Assembly (NCBI GenBank): GCA_030594505.1
Contig: JAUVFC010000101.1
Span: forward strand, 1-6,385
DNA length: 6,385 bases
Source of the DNA: Desulfobacterales bacterium
Lineage (GTDB): Bacteria; Desulfobacterota; Desulfobacteria; Desulfobacterales; C00003106
Direction of reading: 5' to 3'
Part shown: positions 1 to 5,959 of the stretch, one piece after another
How the letters are laid out: every line of letters begins with the position of its first letter
Numbering within the stretch: position 1 is the stretch's first letter
Translations under genes and position numbers: made by a program
Notes under the pieces: model-generated
What the model was told of the DNA's origin: nothing
Database searches by the model: none
Seen by the model: the letters and a program-made list of their open reading frames with translations, nothing else

Positions 1-29
1 AAAAATAGACTTTTATTGTAATGTATTGA

Positions 30-42
30 AGGTATTATACCT
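30..42. promoter_or_regulatory. 13-nt perfect palindrome, possible operator
   Basis: AGGTAT-T-ATACCT is a perfect inverted repeat around a single central T. It contains TATTAT (33-38), a fair -10 hexamer for the + strand gene downstream, but no convincing -35 element lies at the right distance. An operator overlapping a weak promoter is a reasonable guess. The site stands about 105 nt before the GTG start at 147. Only the symmetry is seen; the function is inferred. Confidence 0.25.
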
Positions 43-85
43 GGAATTTAAGATCCGTGTTCTCCTTCAGGCACTATTTGAAAAG

Positions 86-127
86 CAATGACCAATCTTC
101 AATCGACAATCGACAATCATCAATCCC
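86..127. repeat. Six tandem heptamers, consensus CAATCNN
   Basis: Six consecutive 7-nt units start at 86, 93, 100, 107, 114 and 121. The first is CAATGAC and the other five all begin CAATC, with variable last two bases (TT, GA, GA, AT, CC). The array ends 3 nt before the Shine-Dalgarno G-run of the oxidoreductase gene. A period of 7 is not a multiple of 3, which argues that the stretch is untranslated leader and not part of an N-terminal extension. It could be an iteron-like binding site or a neutral short tandem repeat. Confidence 0.75.
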
Positions 128-130
128 AAC

Positions 131-138
131 GGGGGGAG
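131..138 (+). promoter_or_regulatory. Ribosome binding site that decides the GTG start
   Basis: GGGGGGAG includes a GGAG core (135-138) with an 8-nt spacer to GTG at 147. The alternative in-frame GTG at 57 has no comparable purine-rich stretch before it. A start there would force translation of the heptamer array. The start at 147 is therefore preferred. Confidence 0.8.
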
Positions 139-146
139 TATACATA

Positions 147-992
147 GTGCAAAATCCATATCTACCTTATCCGGTTCGAATCGACGAAATAATAGTCGAA
201 ACTGAAGATAAGAATATTAAGACATTCAAGCTTGTCTTTTTAAACTCTGCTGACGAAGAGAGATTCTCTTATAAAGCCGGTCAGTTTGCTGAGCTTTCCG
301 TGGCAGGCAAGGGTGAAATACCTATAGGGATTGCGTCATCCTCCACGGAAAAAGGATATGTTATGTTTACGGTCAACAAGGCCGGACTTGTTACAACACA
401 TCTCCATTCTATGAAGGTTGGCGATATTATCGGGATACGCGGACCACTCGGCAACCCTTATCCCTGGGATATCATGGAAGGAAAAAATATCGCGATCATC
501 GGGGGCGGATTTGCCTTTACCACGCTCCGTTCGTCCATATTGTATATGCTGGATCCGGCCAACCGCCCGAAGTTCAAAGACATTGACGTTATATACGGCG
601 CGCGATCTCCCGGAATGCTTCTTTACAGAGATGAACTCGCCGCGTGGGAAGCCCGTGACGACATCAACATGCACATCACCGTGGACAGCACAGATGATCC
701 GGATTGGAAATACAACGTAGGATTTGTGCCAACCATTACCGAGCAGAAAGCGCCTGCCGGTAATGCAGACACATACGCCATTATTTGCGGGCCTCCTATC
801 ATGATCAAATTTACCCAGCCCGTACTGGACAAGCTCGGCTACACCCATGATCACATAATAATGTCCCTTGAAATGCGCATGAAATGCGGCATCGGAATAT
901 GCGGCAGATGCAATATCGGTAAAGAATTCGTATGCAAGGACGGTCCGGTTTTTACACTGGCCCGGTTGAATAACATGCCAAAGGAGTATTAA
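147..992 (+). CDS. FAD/NAD(P)-binding [2Fe-2S] oxidoreductase subunit (hydrogenase-gamma / HdrF-FloxA-like)
   Basis: This 281-residue soluble protein belongs to the ferredoxin-NADP reductase superfamily, in the branch of sulfhydrogenase gamma, PyrK-type and Hdr-associated electron-transfer subunits. Residues about 8-110 form the FAD-binding barrel, with YKAGQF (42-47) and PIGIASSS (59-66) as the flavin contact region. Residues about 113-235 form the NAD(P)-binding lobe, with a GGGFAFTTLRS loop (119-129) and CGPPIM (214-219). The C-terminus carries four cysteines, C247, C252, C255 and C263, in the C-x4-C-x2-C-x7-C spacing that binds a [2Fe-2S] cluster in this family. Its expected role is cytoplasmic electron transfer between NAD(P)H and an iron-sulfur partner, such as an HdrA/MvhD-type or hydrogenase complex. 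No partner is visible downstream, so any operon must extend to the left of the window. The start at 147 is chosen for its strong ribosome binding site; an in-frame GTG at 57 would add 30 low-complexity residues. The family call is firm, the exact complex is not. Confidence 0.88.
   Translation: MQNPYLPYPVRIDEIIVETEDKNIKTFKLVFLNSADEERFSYKAGQFAELSVAGKGEIPIGIASSSTEKGYVMFTVNKAGLVTTHLHSMKVGDIIGIRGPLGNPYPWDIMEGKNIAIIGGGFAFTTLRSSILYMLDPANRPKFKDIDVIYGARSPGMLLYRDELAAWEARDDINMHITVDSTDDPDWKYNVGFVPTITEQKAPAGNADTYAIICGPPIMIKFTQPVLDKLGYTHDHIIMSLEMRMKCGIGICGRCNIGKEFVCKDGPVFTLARLNNMPKEY
986..992. repeat. Left copy of 7-bp direct repeat GTATTAA (candidate target-site duplication)
   Basis: GTATTAA here is repeated exactly at 1184-1190, on the other side of the inverted-repeat-bounded block. 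It spans the TAA stop of the oxidoreductase gene. The shared final A makes the true duplication 6 or 7 bp. Confidence 0.6.
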
Positions 993-1183
993 GACCTTTG
1001 AAAAATGTTCAATTTTGTTCAAGTTCAAGTTGAGCGAAGTGAAATCCCGTCACCGGGGGAAGGCGAAAATATAGCGCTGACGCTTCACTTCGTGCAACCG
1101 TAGTAATACATTGAGTATTTCGAGGCTTAAAATTTTCGCCTGACGCCGAAATTGGACAAAAGGGGGCGTTTTGCAAAGGTCTC
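992..1183. mobile_element. MITE-like non-coding insertion, about 191 bp
   Basis: The block is bounded by terminal inverted repeats: AGACCTTTGAAAAA (992-1005) against AGACCTTTGCAAAA read on the - strand from 1182 to 1169, a match of 13/14. It is flanked by direct repeats GTATTAA at 986-992 and 1184-1190. Inside are further exact inverted repeats, 1061-1070 with 1132-1141 (AGGCGAAAAT/ATTTTCGCCT) and 1035-1043 with 1084-1092 (CGAAGTGAA/TTCACTTCG), and a GTTCAA triplication at 1007-1028. No plausible protein or transposase fragment is encoded. It fills the whole space between two convergent genes, so it is most simply a non-autonomous element mobilised in trans. The exact right end is uncertain by one or two bases, because the right terminus has an extra GA before GACC. 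A structured intergenic RNA or a bidirectional termination region is the main alternative. Confidence 0.6.
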
Positions 1184-1190
1184 GTATTAA
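1184..1190. repeat. Right copy of 7-bp direct repeat GTATTAA (candidate target-site duplication)
   Basis: Identical to 986-992. Read on the - strand it supplies the TAA stop (1189-1187) of the hybrid kinase gene. Each converging gene thus takes its stop from its own copy of the duplicated site. Confidence 0.6.
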
Positions 1191-3097
1191 ATTATCTCTG
1201 TCGCCTCACCTACCAGACTTACTATGTGATCCATACTGAACGGCTTTGCAACGACTAAATCTATGCCGGCATCTTTTAACTGTTTTTGATCAAATTCCGC
1301 TCCCCAACCTGTAATCATTGCAATCGGCACATCAGGTTTTACATTTTTTATAAATCTGGCGACATCCCAGCCACTCATCTCCGGCATACCGAGGTCCGTA
1401 AATACCATATCAAATCTGCTATTTTTAAACTGTTCAACTCCTTGCCTGCCGTTCGATGCCGTAATCACATCGTGTCCAACCGAAGAGAGCATTTCTTCCA
1501 ACACGCCACTTACCATTATATCATCTTCGATCACCAGGATTCGTGCTTTTTTTATGCACTTTTTCATCTCGATTTTCTTCTCCATTTTTTCCCTGGCTTC
1601 AAGTGTCACAGGAAGCCTTATAATAAATGTCGTGCCCTCTCCCTGCTTACTCTCTACCAGGATCTCTCCCCCATGCCGGCTTATAATACCGTATGAAACG
1701 CTCAACCCCAAGCCTGAACTGTTTATATCCTTTGTGGTAAAGAAGGGATCAAAGATTCTCTTCCTCACTTCCGGAGACATGCCACAGCCGGTGTCGGAGA
1801 CGGCAATCTCTGCGAAGCCTTCTTTTTCCGGGTCGGAATCGGTCCATTCACAAATATGCCGTGTCCCGATGGTAAGAGTTCCCCCGTCCGGCATAGCATC
1901 CAGGGCATTGAAAATCAGGTTTGTCAGTACCTCTCTGATCTCAGAGGGGAGTCCGGCCACAGGTGGGAGCCTTTTCAGATCCGTAACCAGATCAACAGTA
2001 ATCCCTTTCTCCTGGCGCTGATCCTTCCATCTCGGTTTAGTAATGTTTGTCACATCATCGACGAGTTTCAGTATATCGATTCTTTCAAAGTCTCTGTCGT
2101 CTTTCCTCACCCGCGTAAAAGCCTGAAGCCTCTTCACCGTCTGAGAGGCATCATTTGCGGCAATTTCTATGTTCTTCAGACGCCTGCGGAAATCAGCATC
2201 CTTCACGGTGGTAAGCAACAGGTGGGTATTACCGAGAATAGCCGCTAAAACATTATTGAAATCGTGGGCAATCCCTGAAGCCATCTCCCCCATGGCCCGG
2301 AGCTTTTCAGATTGCAGGAGCTGATCCTCCATCTGTTTGCGCTCGGTAACATCAACAATGTTCCCCAATATAGCAGGTTTCCCTTCATGCACTATGCGGA
2401 TATTTCTCCTGTTGACCCAGATCGTCTCACCGTTTTTTGTGATTCCTCTTGCCTCATATTGGGAAGGGGCGGATTCACCGTTGAGCCGCTTTATTCCTAA
2501 CTCTCTGACCATCTCTATGTCATCGTGGTGGACCAACTTCCAAAATTCAGTTCCTGACAATTCTTCTCTGGCATATCCGAAGATTTTTGCAAATGTATTG
2601 TTAACAAACTTTATTGTGTCGTTCTGCCGAATATAGATCCCGACCAAAGAATTTTCTACTACCTCACGGTACTTTTCTTCAGATCTGCGCAATGCCTCTT
2701 CGGACTCTTTCAACTGAAGTTTCAGACGAACCTGATTTACGGCTCTTTGCACAATCGTTTCCAACTTGTCGGGATCAAACGGTTTTATCAGATAATCATA
2801 GGCGCCTTTTCTTAATGCATCTATCGCAGATTGAACGGAAACGTGTCCTGTCATCACAATTACTAAGGTATCCGGACAGTTGGCCTTGATATAATCCATA
2901 ATGGTCAGGCCGTCGGTATCCGGCATCACAATATCGGTGATAACGAGAGAAAATACATTGTTGGCCAGACATTCTATTCCCCTTTTCCCCGCTGAAGCGG
3001 TATGCGCTTCATAGCCATAGCCTTCCAGCAATTTCCTGAGGCTCTTGCATATTTGAGGTTCGTCATCAATGATTAGTATTCTTGGTTCAAAAGACAT
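1187..3097 (-). CDS. Hybrid sensor histidine kinase, REC-PAS-HisKA-HATPase-REC
   Basis: This 636-residue cytoplasmic hybrid kinase has no signal peptide or membrane segment. An N-terminal receiver (about 5-120) has the acidic pocket D11/D12, phospho-acceptor D55 and the switch residues T83 and K105. A coiled linker (121-140) leads to a PAS domain (about 141-255). The HisKA segment has its phospho-acceptor H278 in a HDFNN motif typical of the NtrB-like class. The HATPase domain (about 380-497) shows N393/N397 (N box), DTGCGM (435-440) and SGLGL (461-465). A charged linker then leads to a second receiver (about 518-632) with D525/D526, phospho-acceptor D568, T596 and K618. All catalytic residues are intact in every domain. 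The first receiver probably tunes kinase activity in response to an upstream kinase, and the second accepts phosphate from H278; this is inferred. ATG at 3097 is supported by GGAG 9 nt upstream. It lies 49 nt after the HDOD kinase gene and is probably in the same operon. Ligand and final target are unknown. Confidence 0.93.
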   Translation of the reverse strand: MSFEPRILIIDDEPQICKSLRKLLEGYGYEAHTASAGKRGIECLANNVFSLVITDIVMPDTDGLTIMDYIKANCPDTLVIVMTGHVSVQSAIDALRKGAYDYLIKPFDPDKLETIVQRAVNQVRLKLQLKESEEALRRSEEKYREVVENSLVGIYIRQNDTIKFVNNTFAKIFGYAREELSGTEFWKLVHHDDIEMVRELGIKRLNGESAPSQYEARGITKNGETIWVNRRNIRIVHEGKPAILGNIVDVTERKQMEDQLLQSEKLRAMGEMASGIAHDFNNVLAAILGNTHLLLTTVKDADFRRRLKNIEIAANDASQTVKRLQAFTRVRKDDRDFERIDILKLVDDVTNITKPRWKDQRQEKGITVDLVTDLKRLPPVAGLPSEIREVLTNLIFNALDAMPDGGTLTIGTRHICEWTDSDPEKEGFAEIAVSDTGCGMSPEVRKRIFDPFFTTKDINSSGLGLSVSYGIISRHGGEILVESKQGEGTTFIIRLPVTLEAREKMEKKIEMKKCIKKARILVIEDDIMVSGVLEEMLSSVGHDVITASNGRQGVEQFKNSRFDMVFTDLGMPEMSGWDVARFIKNVKPDVPIAMITGWGAEFDQKQLKDAGIDLVVAKPFSMDHIVSLVGEATEII

Positions 3098-3106
3098 CTC
3101 CGTTTA

Positions 3107-3110
3107 CTCC
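3107..3110 (-). promoter_or_regulatory. Ribosome binding site of the hybrid kinase gene
   Basis: GGAG on the - strand has a 9-nt spacer to ATG at 3097. A second GGAG (3101-3098) abuts the start codon and is too close to serve. The 49-nt gap (3098-3146) shows no terminator, which supports co-transcription with the kinase gene before it. Confidence 0.6.
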
Positions 3111-3146
3111 ATGTAATTTTGATGAGTTAGTAAAAAGTCTTCAATT

Positions 3147-5798
3147 TTATTTTTTGGAGGACCTATGATTATCCAATTGTTTTTCCGGCAAAAATATTCT
3201 GAAAATCGTTCCCTTCCCTTCTTCGCTCTCCCAGGAAATCGTCCCCTGTAGTTCCTTAACAATGCTGTAAGTAATGGAAAGCCCTAGCCCTGCATGCCTA
3301 TCGTTTTTAGAACTGACAAAGGGTTCAAAAATACGCGATCTTAATTCCCTGGGGATTCCTTTTCCTTCATCTTGAATAATAATCTCAGCGTATCTCAAAC
3401 CTCTTGCAGCATATTGTTGTAGTTTTTCATCCAGGCTCTTCTCTGATGCCCAACGGGTTTCGATAAAAAGCTTCCCTCCGTCCACCATAGCTTCGACAGC
3501 ATTTTTGATTAGATTGATGAAGACCTGTTTTATCTTATTCTTGTCCGTGACAATTGTCAGTAAAGATGACTTTTTCCGAAAATCAACCGTTACATTAGAT
3601 TGAACCAGAAGTGACTCATGAGAAATTTTGATCAGGTTAGAGATAATAGCATTAATATCAACCGGTTCTGGCTTCTGAATGTCTGGTCGGGAAAAATCCG
3701 CCAATTCGCGAACAATAAAGGCAACCCGATCTATTTCTTCACCGATAATCTTAAATTCGTCTTTGATATCCCCTTGCTCAGTGGTTTTCAGCTCTAAGAT
3801 CTTAAGGTAATTTTTTATTATAGAAAGAGGGTTGTTGACCTCATGTGCCACCTTGCGCGCTAAAGCCCCTGCCGCCGCCAACCGTTCGGACTGAATCAAC
3901 TTGGACTGTGCCTCCTTTAATGCCTTTTCTTTTACCCTGACCTTTTCTTCAAGACGGGCGGCATACTCACTGTTTTGGGTCTCTAAAGCCACTCTCCGGG
4001 TAATGTCTTCCAGTAAGATCAAAAAGTTTTTATCGTCAACCTCTTCTTCCGGGAGAGGGAGCCCCTTTCCGCTAAGCCAGATTATATCCCCGGACGGGGG
4101 AGTGTATTTAAAAGGAGGAATGATTGTTTCCTTGCCTTCCAACATCTTGGCGATAGCATACAGAACCTCCGGGTTGGTCTGTTTAAGTGTCTCAAGAAAG
4201 CTGCTATAAGCATTCTCTGCCGGCCTAAAAGCGTTTCGTGCTTTAGGGTTCATGTGAATGATTTTCCCTCGGGCATTTACCGAAAGGATCATCAAGGGAG
4301 AATGATCTACTATGGATGCCTTTAATTCCGACAACTTGCTTAGACGTCGACTTAATCGATCCGTCTGCAGAGCCAACGCTACATGGCCGGAGAATAGAGT
4401 TAACAGCTCCATGTGCCTATAAATCAGTTTGACGCGGGTCTTAGATGTTCCCAGCACAATTATTCCGGAAAATTCACCACGTGCAACCATTGGAACACAT
4501 AAAATTCCGTCCGTGCCGGAAAATCTAATAAGCTGTTCATCCAAAAGCGTGGGGGAAGCGCTTTCAAAATAACTAAAAGAATCAAGAGCTTTTTGATGAT
4601 TCATCGCTTCGATTATGATACTTGTCCCTGATCTGAATGGAATCTCCATCTGGCCGACCAGATCATTGTCTTTGGTTCCGATGCCACATTTTCCGATCAG
4701 GACATCTCGATCCGTGTCATAAGCAAAAAAGACGGCGCTTTCTATATCAAAAAGTATCTGAAGCCCTTCTTTTGCGATCTTCCATATCGCGTCTTCACCG
4801 CAGGCTCCCAAAAGGTTCTGGACAGTCCCTTGAAGTAGGGTAATATCCATAACCTTTTCGGCCAACTGGTTTTGTTTCCTCTGATAGTTTTCTGCGGCCA
4901 GCGGAGACTGGAAATCCTGAACCGCGTTCATATCGATTTGAAGTGATTGAGCTGTCTGCCGGGCCTTGTCGTGTGCCTGGGCCAGAATCTTCTCTATTTC
5001 AACCGGAGTAAGGCCTAAGGCCTCATGCGCAATCTTGATGATCGAATCTTCCGGGCCGGCCATCTCCCTACACAAGGCATTGGCAATATATACGATCTTA
5101 ACCAGGGGTAACGAATGCAATACCCTGTCCGGGGATTCATGATGGTACAAGACGGCATCTGCCATAAAAGATTTTAGATTCCAGCACTTTATCATCCGGG
5201 CTCCCACGTCGCTGTGATCAACGCCGAAGCGAGTTCGCTCATTGCCGGACCATTCATTTTCCTTGTCTGATTGGAGAACAGAAGAATATTCTTTGGGGAA
5301 ATTGGTCCAGAGGATCAACCTCCCGATATCGTGAAGAAGGCCGGCCAAAAACGCCTCTTCAGGAGAAGAATAGGAAATTTTTTTTGCTATTAATTTTGAG
5401 GCATTAGCACAGACGAACGAATGCCACCAAAACAATCCGACATTAAAAACCGAGTCCCCCTTAATACCATCAAAGACCTGATAAATCGATGAGCTGATAC
5501 TAATGTTTTTTACAGCATCAAAACCAAGTAGTGTCAGTGCTTGATAAAGGCTGGTCGCCTTATACGGCAGGTGATAATATGCCGAGTTGATCAAACTCAT
5601 TACCTTGGCGCTCAGCGAAGGGTCTTTTTCTATAATTTCGGACAAGTCCTTGAAGGTGGTGTCATCTCGCTCACAAGCGTCGAGTAATTCCAGAAGGATA
5701 TGGGGAAGAGAAGGTAAGCTTCTAAGTGTTTCTATTCTGTCGAAGACAGACTGTTGTTTCATTGTCCCAGCCGGCGACCTTTGTGTGGGATCGGCCAC
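3147..5798 (-). CDS. HDOD-GAF-PAS sensor histidine kinase
   Basis: This 883-residue cytoplasmic protein joins a HDOD module to a complete sensor kinase. HDOD spans about 20-235 and keeps the HD-like residues H126, H156-D157 (LLHDIGR), D194-H195 and H219-H220. HDOD domains are linked to signalling and cyclic-nucleotide or stress responses, but catalysis is unproven for most. A GAF domain (about 322-478) follows, then a PAS domain (about 492-600), a coiled segment (600-640), and HisKA with phospho-acceptor H652 in HEVNNP. The HATPase domain has N762/N766, DEGKGI (810-815) and AGLGL (836-840). There is no transmembrane segment and no receiver, so phosphate must pass to another protein; the receivers of the adjacent hybrid kinase are the obvious candidates. 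Start choice is uncertain. GTG at 5798 gives the longest frame but has no Shine-Dalgarno sequence. ATG at 5762 (residue 13) also lacks a strong one and would give 871 residues. A promoter stands upstream at 5850-5878. Confidence 0.92.
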   Translation of the reverse strand: MADPTQRSPAGTMKQQSVFDRIETLRSLPSLPHILLELLDACERDDTTFKDLSEIIEKDPSLSAKVMSLINSAYYHLPYKATSLYQALTLLGFDAVKNISISSSIYQVFDGIKGDSVFNVGLFWWHSFVCANASKLIAKKISYSSPEEAFLAGLLHDIGRLILWTNFPKEYSSVLQSDKENEWSGNERTRFGVDHSDVGARMIKCWNLKSFMADAVLYHHESPDRVLHSLPLVKIVYIANALCREMAGPEDSIIKIAHEALGLTPVEIEKILAQAHDKARQTAQSLQIDMNAVQDFQSPLAAENYQRKQNQLAEKVMDITLLQGTVQNLLGACGEDAIWKIAKEGLQILFDIESAVFFAYDTDRDVLIGKCGIGTKDNDLVGQMEIPFRSGTSIIIEAMNHQKALDSFSYFESASPTLLDEQLIRFSGTDGILCVPMVARGEFSGIIVLGTSKTRVKLIYRHMELLTLFSGHVALALQTDRLSRRLSKLSELKASIVDHSPLMILSVNARGKIIHMNPKARNAFRPAENAYSSFLETLKQTNPEVLYAIAKMLEGKETIIPPFKYTPPSGDIIWLSGKGLPLPEEEVDDKNFLILLEDITRRVALETQNSEYAARLEEKVRVKEKALKEAQSKLIQSERLAAAGALARKVAHEVNNPLSIIKNYLKILELKTTEQGDIKDEFKIIGEEIDRVAFIVRELADFSRPDIQKPEPVDINAIISNLIKISHESLLVQSNVTVDFRKKSSLLTIVTDKNKIKQVFINLIKNAVEAMVDGGKLFIETRWASEKSLDEKLQQYAARGLRYAEIIIQDEGKGIPRELRSRIFEPFVSSKNDRHAGLGLSITYSIVKELQGTISWESEEGKGTIFRIFLPEKQLDNHRSSKK

Positions 5799-5849
5799 GT
5801 ATTGTTAAACAGTCATTAAAACTTGCTAACACTTTCAATTACCAATAAA

Positions 5850-5878
5850 AATTTATCAGGGAGGATATGGGTTGTCAA
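5850..5878 (-). promoter_or_regulatory. Sigma70-type promoter for the HDOD kinase gene
   Basis: On the - strand, TTGACA (5878-5873) is followed by a 17-bp spacer and TAAATT (5855-5850). A TG one base before the -10 hexamer adds an extended -10. The -35 is a perfect consensus and the -10 matches 4 of 6. Transcription would begin near 5843, giving a leader of about 45 nt to GTG 5798 or about 80 nt to ATG 5762. It lies in the 161-nt spacer (5799-5959) after the upstream kinase gene, so the two downstream kinases can be expressed on their own. Confidence 0.6.
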
Positions 5879-5925
5879 TACAATAATTTTAACCGAAAAA
5901 CCACGTTCTCATTCAATTTCACCGG

Positions 5926-5935
5926 ATAGGCTGTC
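5926..5935. repeat. 10-bp direct repeat ATAGGCTGTC (copy 1)
   Basis: ATAGGCTGTC recurs at 5988-5997, where it forms one arm of the hairpin at the end of the upstream kinase gene. This copy lies in the spacer after that gene. It may be a leftover of a small duplication or repeat element around the gene's 3' end. Confidence 0.4.
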
Positions 5936-5959
5936 TTTGCCGTTCCTCACTCTTTTTCG

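Noticed and set aside
86..127. CRISPR-like array
   Set aside because: The units are 7 nt with 2-nt variable parts; there are no 20-40-nt repeats or spacers.
57..146. N-terminal extension of the oxidoreductase from the GTG at 57
   Set aside because: It would translate the heptamer array into low-complexity residues, it lacks a ribosome binding site, and family members begin near residue 31 of that frame.
336..1028. A 230-residue open frame on the - strand, antisense to the oxidoreductase gene
   Set aside because: The + strand frame shows a full family fold with cofactor cysteines. The antisense translation has no recognisable motif and is a shadow frame.
1046..1057. Hairpin CCCG-TCAC-CGGG as a terminator for the oxidoreductase gene
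   Set aside because: The stem is only 4 bp and no T-run follows it.
1157..1173. CAAAA...TTTTG hairpin with a G-rich loop as a terminator
   Set aside because: The 5-bp stem is AT-rich and weak, and it is better explained as part of the inverted-repeat terminus of the insertion.
1286..2889. Several + strand frames of 60-155 residues inside the hybrid kinase gene
   Set aside because: They are antisense shadows without motifs or ribosome binding sites, opposite a gene with intact domains.
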